NCBI GenBank assembly: GCA_016186995.1
Contig: JACPKQ010000007.1
Span: forward strand, 116,226-175,195
Length of the DNA stretch: 58,970 nucleotides
Source: Deltaproteobacteria bacterium
GTDB lineage: Bacteria > Bdellovibrionota > JACOXK01
Direction of reading: 5' to 3'
Positions 40,856 to 48,462 of the stretch are shown piece by piece. Under the pieces are notes generated by a model. That model ran no database searches and was not told the origin of the DNA. It was given only the letters and a program-made list of their open reading frames with translations. Position 1 is the stretch's first letter. Each line of letters opens with the position of its first letter. The position numbers and the translations under genes were made by a program.

Positions 40856-41386
40856 GTGGAAATAAAAATCACCTCAGAGCCTATTGATCAAATCAAAGCA
40901 GGCGCTCTTGTTTCTGACATTTACGCAAGAGACTTTCCTTTGAAAGGTCACCTAGGCATGCTCGATTGGAGATTGTATGGTTTCTTTTCTCATCTTTTAG
41001 AAGATGCAAAACTGACTGGAAGGCTCAGAGAAACGTATCTTATTCCATCGCAAAACAAAACACGCACTCAATATTTTTTATTGGCAGGTTTAGGAAGTAA
41101 AACAAGACTTACAGAAAAAAAAGTAAGCTCTGTTGTGCCTCATGTTTTAAAAACTTTACGGCGAATGAAAGTACAAGAGTTTGTTCTTGTACCCTTGGGA
41201 TGGCAAGTGCTTGGGTTTAATCGTGCTTTCAAACTTTTTATGCAAGAGCTTCATAAAAATGAACCTTTGTTTCCTTCTTTTTTCTTTAAAAAAATGATTG
41301 TTTACATTCCACCAGAGGCCAAAAAATCTCGAACCCACGTTTCAAAAATGCTTCCCTTCATTCAAAAGAGAATGTCCCATGTTTGA
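40856..41386 (+). CDS. Stand-alone M17 peptidase N-terminal-like domain protein
   Basis: A 176-residue protein from GTG 40,856. It resembles the N-terminal macro-like domain of leucyl aminopeptidases (MEIKITSEPIDQIKAGALVSDIY, DFPLKGHLGMLDWRL, YFLLAGLGSK, KVQEFVLVPLG). The catalytic C-terminal domain is absent, so it should have no peptidase activity. In full enzymes this domain helps hexamerise or bind DNA. The start is uncertain (upstream GTG 40,835 or TTG 40,802). It overlaps ffh by 8 nt. Confidence 0.62.
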   Translation: MEIKITSEPIDQIKAGALVSDIYARDFPLKGHLGMLDWRLYGFFSHLLEDAKLTGRLRETYLIPSQNKTRTQYFLLAGLGSKTRLTEKKVSSVVPHVLKTLRRMKVQEFVLVPLGWQVLGFNRAFKLFMQELHKNEPLFPSFFFKKMIVYIPPEAKKSRTHVSKMLPFIQKRMSHV

Positions 41387-42692
41387 AAGTTTAACTGAAA
41401 AGCTTTCAGGTATTTTTGATAAAGTTCGTTCACGTGGCATTATCACCGAAGAAAATATTGAAGGCTCTTTAAGAGATATTCGCCTTTCTCTGCTTGAAGC
41501 CGATGTTCATTATAAAGTGGCAGGCGAGCTTATTCAAAAAATAAAAGAAAAAGCATTGGGTGAAAAAGTTTTAAAAAGTCTTACTCCTGGGCAAGTTTTT
41601 ACAAAAATTGTTCAAGATGAACTTGCAGTTATTATGGGTGAAGAAGCACAAGAACTTTCTTTTAAAGCAACACCCCCAGCAGTTATTTTAATGGTTGGGT
41701 TGCAAGGTTCTGGAAAAACAATAACGTGTATAAAACTTGCGTGTTTTATCCAAAAAAATTTTAAAAAAAAGGTTTATCTTGTGCCAGCTGATATGAGTAG
41801 GCCTGCAGCTATCGATCAACTTAAAACTTTGGCCAAACAAAATGACCTTTCCTGTTACGATACAAGGCTCAAAGACAAACCTTTAAAAGTTGTAAAAAGA
41901 GCTTTAGGTGAGGCTTCCAAAAGAGGAGATGATGCTGTTCTTATTGATACAGCAGGAAGACTTCACATTGATGAAGTTCTCATGAATGAACTTTTAGACG
42001 TTAAGAAAAAAACAAATCCTGTTGAAATTTTACTCGTTGTTGATTCGATGATGGGTAACGATGCTGTTCCCATGTCAACTCAGTTTCATGAAAAGCTAGG
42101 TTTGACGGGCGTTATACTTACGAAACTAGATGGAGATGCAAGGGGTGGTGCTGCCCTTTCTATAATGCATGTGACAGGTATTCCTATTAAATTTGTTGGA
42201 TTAGGGGAAAAATCACAAGATTTTGAGGTTTTTGATCCACAACGCATGGCTTCCCGTATTTTAGATAAGGGTGATGTGGTGGGATTGGTTGAAAAAGCGC
42301 AGGCCGTATTTGAAGAGGAAGAAATCGAAGATTTAAGTACAAATTTGTTTAAAAACGACTTTACATTAGTTGATTTTTTAAAACAGTTAAGAATGCTTAA
42401 AAAAATGGGACCACTTCAAGGAATCCTTAAAATGATCCCTCAAATGGGCACAATCTCAAAATCTCTCTTGCAAAAACCGCAAGAAAATCATATGAAGAGG
42501 GTCGAAGCGATTATTTTATCGATGACGCCTGGAGAAAGAAAGAATTACAAAATTTTAAATGGCTCAAGACGTCTTCGTATTGCAGAAGGAAGCGGAACCT
42601 CTATTATGGAAGTGAATCGTCTTCTTAAGCAGTTTATAAACGCAAGAAAGATGATGAAAAACATGAAGAAATTTGGTAAATTACCTATTTAG
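41379..42692 (+). CDS. ffh: Signal recognition particle protein Ffh
   Basis: A 437-residue Ffh. N domain (1-85), G domain with G1 GLQGSGKT (107-114), DTAGR and [10 protein letters not shown], and the methionine-rich M domain (about 300-437, [32 protein letters not shown]). It binds signal peptides and the SRP RNA, and pairs with FtsY, also in this window. Met at 41,379 ([13 protein letters not shown]) is the family start; an upstream frame to 41,298 is not. Confidence 0.96.
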   Translation: MFESLTEKLSGIFDKVRSRGIITEENIEGSLRDIRLSLLEADVHYKVAGELIQKIKEKALGEKVLKSLTPGQVFTKIVQDELAVIMGEEAQELSFKATPPAVILMVGLQGSGKTITCIKLACFIQKNFKKKVYLVPADMSRPAAIDQLKTLAKQNDLSCYDTRLKDKPLKVVKRALGEASKRGDDAVLIDTAGRLHIDEVLMNELLDVKKKTNPVEILLVVDSMMGNDAVPMSTQFHEKLGLTGVILTKLDGDARGGAALSIMHVTGIPIKFVGLGEKSQDFEVFDPQRMASRILDKGDVVGLVEKAQAVFEEEEIEDLSTNLFKNDFTLVDFLKQLRMLKKMGPLQGILKMIPQMGTISKSLLQKPQENHMKRVEAIILSMTPGERKNYKILNGSRRLRIAEGSGTSIMEVNRLLKQFINARKMMKNMKKFGKLPI

Positions 42693-42702
42693 AGGAGGAT
42701 TT

Positions 42703-42945
42703 ATGGCAGTTGTTATTAGGTTAGCTCGACACGGAAAAAAGAAACAGCCTTTCTACCGATTGGTAGTGGCTGATCAAAGATTTCCAAGAGATGGTCGTTA
42801 CATCGACATTCTTGGCTATTATAACCCCCGTGGAGAAAAAGAAACCGTTCATTTGGAAAAAGAAAAGATCGAAGAATGGTTAAAAAAAGGAGCAAAACCT
42901 ACCTTAAGAGTTCGTGATGTTTTAAAACTTGGCATAAGTGCATAA
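42703..42945 (+). CDS. rpsP: Ribosomal protein S16
   Basis: An 80-residue bS16 starting [28 protein letters not shown] 42,703 follows an AGAGGAGG site; a longer frame to 42,673 lies inside ffh. It follows ffh by 10 nt, the usual ffh-rpsP order. Confidence 0.96.
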   Translation: MAVVIRLARHGKKKQPFYRLVVADQRFPRDGRYIDILGYYNPRGEKETVHLEKEKIEEWLKKGAKPTLRVRDVLKLGISA

Positions 42946-42989
42946 GCATTTAATAGAGAGTTAAAGCAGGTTACATTCGGGAGGCGAAC

Positions 42990-43238
42990 GTGGGAAACGA
43001 ACATGAAATGAGAGAGCTCATTGAATATGTTGCCAAAGCTCTTGTAGATTTTCCTGACAAGGTCGAAGTAACAGAAGTTGTGGGTGAGCAAACAACTGTT
43101 ATTGAACTTAAGGTGGCTAAAGAAGATTTGGGTAAAGTCATTGGTAAGCAAGGTCGAACAGCTCGTGCTTTACGCATAATACTCAATGCAACTTCAACAA
43201 AGCTTAAGAAACGCTCCGTTTTAGAAATTATTGAATGA
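42990..43238 (+). CDS. khpA: KH-domain RNA-binding protein KhpA
   Basis: An 82-residue protein that is one KH domain ([29 protein letters not shown], GxxG as GKQG). It starts with a GTG after GGGAGG. KhpA/YlqC proteins bind RNA, often with KhpB. It lies in the normal rpsP-khpA-(rimM)-trmD series and overlaps trmD by 4 nt. rimM is missing at the position where it usually follows. Confidence 0.9.
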   Translation: MGNEHEMRELIEYVAKALVDFPDKVEVTEVVGEQTTVIELKVAKEDLGKVIGKQGRTARALRIILNATSTKLKKRSVLEIIE

Positions 43239-43924
43239 AATTTGAAGTTATTACGCTTTTCCCAGGGTTTTTTACCTCTGCTCTGGACCAATCTATTTTA
43301 AAAAAAGCTCAAAATAAAGCTTTAATCGAGATCTATATCCATGACTTGCGTCCTTTTGGATTAGGTCCTCATAAGGTGTGTGATGATGTGCCTTATGGTG
43401 GTGGAGGGGGAATGCTGATGTGTGTTGAGCCTCTTGTAAAAGCCTTAGAAAGCATTCCTAAAGTTCCCCAAAAACGCATTATTTTACTCACCCCACAAGG
43501 AGAAAAACTCACCCAAAAGAAACTTAAAGTTTTAAGTGAATATGATCAACTTATTATCGTGTGTGGGCGTTACCATGGGGTTGATGAAAGATTTAAAGCT
43601 TACATAGATGAAGAAATTTCTATTGGCGATTATGTTATTAATGGTGGAGAAACAGCAAGTCTTGTTCTTATTGAAGGAGTGACGCGGCTTATTCCAGGGG
43701 TTTTGGGTCATGAAGGGTCTCTTACACAAGAAACATTTGAACATGATCTTCTGGGTTACCCACAGTATACACGCCCTCCAGTTTTTGCTGGACAAAAGGT
43801 TCCAGGTATTTTAGTGTCAGGCGATCACAAAGCAATTTCTCAATGGAGGAAGAAGAAGGCGCTTCACATAACAAGAAAAAAGCGGCCTGATTTGTTGGAT
43901 GAGTTAGACCATGAACAAGATTAG
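43235..43924 (+). CDS. trmD: tRNA (guanine-N1-)-methyltransferase TrmD
   Basis: A 229-residue TrmD with the trefoil-knot SPOUT motifs: [37 protein letters not shown] and [21 protein letters not shown] follows. It methylates G37 of tRNAs reading CNN codons and prevents frameshifting. It directly overlaps khpA without an intervening rimM, and its last 14 nt overlap rplS. Confidence 0.95.
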   Translation: MKFEVITLFPGFFTSALDQSILKKAQNKALIEIYIHDLRPFGLGPHKVCDDVPYGGGGGMLMCVEPLVKALESIPKVPQKRIILLTPQGEKLTQKKLKVLSEYDQLIIVCGRYHGVDERFKAYIDEEISIGDYVINGGETASLVLIEGVTRLIPGVLGHEGSLTQETFEHDLLGYPQYTRPPVFAGQKVPGILVSGDHKAISQWRKKKALHITRKKRPDLLDELDHEQD

Positions 43925-44363
43925 CGATTATATTAGAAGTAAAAAAACAGATAAGAAATTTCCTGCTTTTCGTTCTGGAGATACTATCCGTGTTGGTGTT
44001 TCCATTAAAGAAGGGGGAAAAGAACGTGTTCAAGATTTTGAAGGGCTTGTTGTAAGAATTAAAAAAGGTCCACAGGCAAGTTTCACTGTAAGAAAAGTTG
44101 CTTTTGGTGTTGGGGTTGAAAGAACCTTTCCTTTTGATTGTCCTTCTGTTCAAAGAATTGAACTTCTTAAAGAGGGTAAGGTCAGACGTTCAAGACTTTA
44201 CTACATGAGAGATCGCACGGGTAAAGGAACACGTATCGAGGAGAAAGGTAAAGGGCTTAATAATAATGAAGATGGACAAGATGTTGAAGCCGCAGAAAAT
44301 GAAGAAGTAGAAGTTACTGAAAAGAAAGAAGCCACCTCCCATGCTCAAGCCGTCTCTTCTTGA
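43911..44363 (+). CDS. rplS: Ribosomal protein L19 with acidic extension
   Basis: A 150-residue bL19. The core (about 1-115) carries FRSGDTIRVGVSIKEG, FEGLVVRIKKG and SPSVQRIELLKEGKVRRSRLYYMRDRTGK. Residues 116-150 form an acidic, low-complexity tail (NNNEDGQDVEAAENEEVEV) not seen in most L19 proteins, which end near 115-120. The tail overlaps the rnhB start by 23 nt. Confidence 0.93.
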   Translation: MNKISDYIRSKKTDKKFPAFRSGDTIRVGVSIKEGGKERVQDFEGLVVRIKKGPQASFTVRKVAFGVGVERTFPFDCPSVQRIELLKEGKVRRSRLYYMRDRTGKGTRIEEKGKGLNNNEDGQDVEAAENEEVEVTEKKEATSHAQAVSS

Positions 44364-45042
44364 GCTAGATCTTCTAAAAATGAATTCAAATATTATTGGT
44401 GTTGATGAAGTGGGCCGCGGTTGTCTTGCAGGCCCGGTTGTTTCAGCAGCAATCAGTTTTCATGATTGGTCAGAAATTAAAGGTATTCAAGACTCTAAAA
44501 AAGTTTCCAAGAAAAAAAGAGAAGCACTTATTCCATTGATTCAAAGTAAAGCTCATGTAGGAATAGGGGTTATAGAACCTCAAGAAATTGATTGTATCAA
44601 TATTCTTCAAGCTTCTCTTCTTTCTATGAAAAAAGCTATTTTAAACCTTATATCTTCTTCTGTCATTGCGAGTGCAACGAAGCAACGCAATCGCGATAGC
44701 GATGAGATCACCACGGTCGCTAGGCTCCCTCGTGATTATACCCTTCAGGGTGGAAAAATCACACCTTACATCCTCATTGATGGACACCTTACTTTAGATA
44801 TAGAATTTCCCCAAAAACCCATTATTGGTGGGGATGGCTCTTGTTACTCTATTGCGGCCGCATCCATTATTGCAAAGGTTTACAGAGATCGTCTTATGGA
44901 AAGCTATGCGAAAACTTACCCGGGTTATGATTTTGAAAACAATGTTGGTTATGGTACGCAAAAACATCGCGATGCAATTGAGGTGAATGGTGTTACTCCC
45001 ATTCACAGAAAAACCTTTAGAGGGGTTCGAGAGTTTGTATAA
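44341..45042 (+). CDS. rnhB: Ribonuclease HII with a repeat-derived insertion
   Basis: A 233-residue RNase HII. Catalytic core: GVDEVGRGCLAGP (Asp and Glu), IQDSKKVSKKKRE, YILIDGH and AASIIAKVYRD. It removes RNA from RNA-DNA hybrids. Residues 108-133 are exactly coded by a 78-bp family B repeat (26 codons, in frame) with a GGK linker after it. The insertion lies before the YILIDG strand, at a position where related enzymes have a short loop. Typical RNase HII is about 200 residues. It overlaps rplS and yraN. Confidence 0.92.
   Translation: MLKPSLLELDLLKMNSNIIGVDEVGRGCLAGPVVSAAISFHDWSEIKGIQDSKKVSKKKREALIPLIQSKAHVGIGVIEPQEIDCINILQASLLSMKKAILNLISSSVIASATKQRNRDSDEITTVARLPRDYTLQGGKITPYILIDGHLTLDIEFPQKPIIGGDGSCYSIAAASIIAKVYRDRLMESYAKTYPGYDFENNVGYGTQKHRDAIEVNGVTPIHRKTFRGVREFV
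44662..44739. repeat. Family B repeat inside rnhB
   Basis: GTCATTGCGAG (44,662) to CTCGTGATTAT (44,739), 78 bp, with the core GAGATCACCACGG. It begins at the first base of codon 108 and adds exactly 26 codons. Family B copies in ribE and upstream of acpP share the core. Confidence 0.88.
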
Positions 45043-45406
45043 TAAAAAAATAGGAAATGAAGGCGAGGAAGTTGCTCTTTATTATCTAGAAAAGAAGAGT
45101 TTTAAAATTATTGAAAAAAACTATTCCGTCAAAGTAGGAGAGATCGATATTATTGCTTCAAAAAATAATGTGCTTCATTTTATTGAGGTTAAAACAAGAG
45201 TGAACGATCATTTCGGTGCACCTTACAATGCTATTACACATTCTAAAATAAAAAAGATTTCTAGAGCTGCACGATGTTTTTTGTTATCCTATTCTCATAA
45301 CTTTTCTGCTTATCAATTTGATGTTATAAGCTTGGTCAAAGATAAAAGTTATAAAGTACATTTTATAGAAAATGCTTTTGATGTTTCGGACTTCTATTCT
45401 TTATGA
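45035..45406 (+). CDS. yraN: UPF0102 / YraN-family endonuclease-like protein
   Basis: A 123-residue YraN-like protein starting at TTG 45,035, 9 nt after AGAGGGG, overlapping rnhB by 8 nt. It has a Holliday-resolvase-like fold with GEIDIIA and FIEVKTR, the PD-(D/E)xK core. Function is not well established. The rnhB-yraN pairing is common in bacteria. Confidence 0.88.
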   Translation: MYNKKIGNEGEEVALYYLEKKSFKIIEKNYSVKVGEIDIIASKNNVLHFIEVKTRVNDHFGAPYNAITHSKIKKISRAARCFLLSYSHNFSAYQFDVISLVKDKSYKVHFIENAFDVSDFYSL

Positions 45407-46482
45407 AACAACCTTTTTATATTAAAAATCTTCTTTTTCATTGTGATCCTGAGTGGGCACACAACAGTGCTCTTTTTTATTTTCGTTTTTTAAAAAAAAC
45501 TCCTTTTTGTGAAGGGTATTTTAAAAAAAAATATTTTTTTACAAGTAAGAGAATTCATCAAAATATTTTGGGTTTAGAATTTAAAAACCCACTAGGTTTA
45601 GCTGCAGGTTTTGATAAAAATGGAAAGGTAGATTCTTTCTTGGGAGCACTGGGTTTTGGCTTTTATGAGTTAGGAACCGTCACTCTTAAAGCCCAATCGG
45701 GGTTTTTAGGCAAGAGAATCCATCGTTTTCCAGAAGTTAAAGCTTTGGTCAATCGAATGGGGTTTCCTAATGAAGGAGTGGATGTTGTAAGATCTCGCCT
45801 TGAAGCTCGTTTTCACGATGTGCCTAGGGGGATGAGTCTTGGAAAAAATGCCACAACCCTTGTAGACAGAGCATCTTTAGAATATGCAGCTCTTTTGGCA
45901 AAAAGTTTTTCGTTTTCTGATTATTTTGCCATTAATATTAGTTCACCTAACACCCCTGAATTAACGAAACTGCAAGGAAAAGAGTTTTTAAGTAGACTTC
46001 TTTCCGATATTGATCAGGCAAACCAAACCATGGCTGATAAATATGGCGTTTCAAAAAAACCTGTTTTTATAAAAATCTCTCCTGATTTATCAGATGAAAA
46101 TTTAAAAGAACTCATAGCCTTGATTAAAGACCGATCTCAATATGGTGTTATTGCAACAAATACAACAAATAATAGAAAATATTTTTCAAGTATGATGCCA
46201 GAGCAAGGTGGCTTGAGTGGAGAACCTTTGAAAGAACTTTCAACACACATGATTCGAAAAGTTTATGAGTTAACTGAGGGTAAGATTCCAATTATAGGGT
46301 GTGGAGGTATTTTTACGGTTGAAGACGCAATTGAAAAGATAAAAGCAGGAGCGAGTCTTTTACAGATTTATACAAGTTTTGTTTATTACGGGCCTTCTCT
46401 GGTAAGACAATTAAGTGAGGGCATCGATCAGTACTTAAGATTCCACGGGATCCATCATATTTCTGAATTACATGCTTCTTGA
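45403..46482 (+). CDS. pyrD: Dihydroorotate dehydrogenase (quinone)
   Basis: A 359-residue class 2 DHODH. The N-terminal membrane-associated helices (about 1-40) precede the barrel: LGLAAGFDKNG, INISSPNTPELTKLQG (catalytic Ser in INISSPNTP), KISPDLSDENL and GCGGIF. It oxidises dihydroorotate and passes electrons to quinone, a pyrimidine synthesis step. It overlaps yraN by 4 nt and is the last gene before a strong terminator. Confidence 0.94.
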   Translation: MKQPFYIKNLLFHCDPEWAHNSALFYFRFLKKTPFCEGYFKKKYFFTSKRIHQNILGLEFKNPLGLAAGFDKNGKVDSFLGALGFGFYELGTVTLKAQSGFLGKRIHRFPEVKALVNRMGFPNEGVDVVRSRLEARFHDVPRGMSLGKNATTLVDRASLEYAALLAKSFSFSDYFAINISSPNTPELTKLQGKEFLSRLLSDIDQANQTMADKYGVSKKPVFIKISPDLSDENLKELIALIKDRSQYGVIATNTTNNRKYFSSMMPEQGGLSGEPLKELSTHMIRKVYELTEGKIPIIGCGGIFTVEDAIEKIKAGASLLQIYTSFVYYGPSLVRQLSEGIDQYLRFHGIHHISELHAS

Positions 46483-46532
46483 TTCTCTAGGATCTTAGTG
46501 CTATACCGGGATTACAGTTATGAGCTCATTTG

Positions 46533-46559
46533 AAAGTGGGGCAAACCCACTTTTTTTTT
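46533..46559 (+). terminator. Rho-independent terminator after pyrD
   Basis: AAAGTGGG (46,533-46,540) and CCCACTTT (46,546-46,553) around GCAAA, followed by a run of T. It closes the ffh-to-pyrD transcript and separates it from rimP. Confidence 0.88.
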
Positions 46560-46585
46560 GGTTGTGAAAATATTCAAGATTTTTT

Positions 46586-47092
46586 ATGAGAGAAAAAACC
46601 GATAGTGAAAAGAAGATAGAGCACGCTATTTTACCCTTACTTGAAGAGGGTGGTTATGAGCTTGTTCAGCTTTTGTTTTTTAAGTCCCCGCAAAACTGGG
46701 TATTAAGAATTTTGGTGGATCGAGAGGGGGGTATTACTATTGATGAATGTGTCAGATTAGCTAAAGAAATGAAGCACATCATCTCAGTAGAGGAGATCCG
46801 AGAGCTCAATCGAGAGAATCTTATTTTTGAGGTTTCTTCCCCAGGGGTTGAGCGTCCATTGACAAAAGAACAAGATTTTGCCAAATTTGCGGGGCGAAAA
46901 GTAAGAATAAAAACAATATCTTCCGTAAATGATTCAGATCCACAGAGAAAGAATTTCACGGGTGCTTTAGAAGGTTTTTCACAAGGGAATATTCATCTTA
47001 AGCTTGATGATCAAAGTAAAGTTCTTATTCCTTTTCAAAAGGTAGATAAAGCCCATCTTGTTTACGAAGGAGTTTTTAAAAAGAAAAAATAA
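46586..47092 (+). CDS. rimP: Ribosome maturation factor RimP
   Basis: A 168-residue RimP with ILRILVDREGGITIDECVRLAKEM and LIFEVSSPGVERPLT, in the family signature, and a C-terminal SH3-like part. It helps 30S maturation. It is first of rimP-nusA-infB-rbfA, a very common order. Confidence 0.94.
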   Translation: MREKTDSEKKIEHAILPLLEEGGYELVQLLFFKSPQNWVLRILVDREGGITIDECVRLAKEMKHIISVEEIRELNRENLIFEVSSPGVERPLTKEQDFAKFAGRKVRIKTISSVNDSDPQRKNFTGALEGFSQGNIHLKLDDQSKVLIPFQKVDKAHLVYEGVFKKKK

Positions 47093-47109
47093 GGTTATGC
47101 GGAGGAATT

Positions 47110-48462
47110 ATGGAAGGGGCAAACTTAGCAAAAATTATTGATCAAGTGGGAAAAGAAAAGGGCATTGATAAAAGTGTTATCATTGAAGCTCTTGAAGCCG
47201 CTATGATCACAGCAGCTAAAAAAAAGCTTGGTATTGAACATGATATTGAAGCGCAATTTAATGAAGAGATAGGAGAGGTGGAGCTCTTTGAATTTAAAAC
47301 AGTAGCTAAAGAAGTCAAAGATCCAGTCACACAAATTAGTTTAGAAAAAGCTTTAGAACTAGATCCAGATACACAAGAGGGTGACAGTTTGGGTGTGAAG
47401 ATGGATACAACAGGTTTAGGTCGCATTGCGGCGCAAACTGCAAAACAAGTTATTATTCAAAAAGTTCGAGATGCAGAAAAGGGAATTATTTATAGTGAAT
47501 TTATTGATCGAAAAGGTGAGGTGATCAGTGGTATTGTCCGACGTGTCGAAAAGGGTGGTGTTATTGTCGATTTAGGCAGAACAGAGGGTTACATTCCTCA
47601 TAAAGAGATGATGCCTTCAGAGCATTTCAGAGCTGGAGATCGTGTACAATGTCTACTTCTCGATGTTTTAAAAGATACCCCAGGTTTTCAACTCATTCTT
47701 TCAAGAGCTCATCCTAAACTTTTAGTGAAACTTTTTGAAATGGAAGTTCCAGAAGTCAATGACGGTATTGTTGAGATTAAATCTGCAGCCAGGGAGCCAG
47801 GTTCAAGAGCTAAAATATCTGTTTATTCTAAAGATAGTGATGTTGATCCTGTTGGAGCCTGTGTTGGAATGAGAGGGTCTCGAGTACAAAACGTTGTTCG
47901 TGAACTTCGTGGAGAAAAGATTGATATTGTTCCTTTTAGTCCTGATCCTACAACTTTTGTGTGCAGTGCTTTGGCGCCTGCTCAAATTTCTAAAGTTTTG
48001 GTTGATGAAAAAAATAAATCCATGGAAATTATTGTTGCCGATGACCAACTTGCTTTAGCCATTGGTAAAAGAGGCCAAAATGTAAGACTTGCTTCTGAGC
48101 TTTCAGGTTGGCGTATTGATATTATGAGTGAATCTAAATCTGTTGCTGAAAAAGCAATCGCTTTGAAACGTTTGCAAGCTGTTGACGGTATTAGTGAGAC
48201 GGTTGCTATAACATGCTACCATCATGGTATTACAAAACCCGAAGATCTTGTTCGTGTTCCAGCTCAAGATATTTCAAAAATTACTGGTTATGACGAAGGA
48301 AAATCACAAGAGTTGCTTGATAAAGTGAAAGCATGGTTAAAGGATCATAGCAGTTCTGAAATTACTATTGAGAAAGAAAAGAAAGAGGAGCTGCCCAAAA
48401 AAGAAGAAGCCCAAAAAGAATCCTCCTTAGAGGAATCTCAAGGTAAGGAAGTACAAAAGTAA
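47110..48462 (+). CDS. nusA: Transcription factor NusA
   Basis: A 450-residue NusA: N-terminal polymerase-binding domain (about 1-125), S1 (about 135-200, GIVRRVEKGGVIVDLGRTEGYIP), KH1 and KH2 (about 210-345, ACVGMRGSRVQNVVRELRGEKID and AIGKRGQNVRLASELSGWRID), then one helix-hairpin-helix repeat (350-412) and a Lys/Glu-rich tail (about 418-450). It controls pausing, termination and antitermination, working with NusB seen earlier in this window. Confidence 0.95.
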   Translation: MEGANLAKIIDQVGKEKGIDKSVIIEALEAAMITAAKKKLGIEHDIEAQFNEEIGEVELFEFKTVAKEVKDPVTQISLEKALELDPDTQEGDSLGVKMDTTGLGRIAAQTAKQVIIQKVRDAEKGIIYSEFIDRKGEVISGIVRRVEKGGVIVDLGRTEGYIPHKEMMPSEHFRAGDRVQCLLLDVLKDTPGFQLILSRAHPKLLVKLFEMEVPEVNDGIVEIKSAAREPGSRAKISVYSKDSDVDPVGACVGMRGSRVQNVVRELRGEKIDIVPFSPDPTTFVCSALAPAQISKVLVDEKNKSMEIIVADDQLALAIGKRGQNVRLASELSGWRIDIMSESKSVAEKAIALKRLQAVDGISETVAITCYHHGITKPEDLVRVPAQDISKITGYDEGKSQELLDKVKAWLKDHSSSEITIEKEKKEELPKKEEAQKESSLEESQGKEVQK

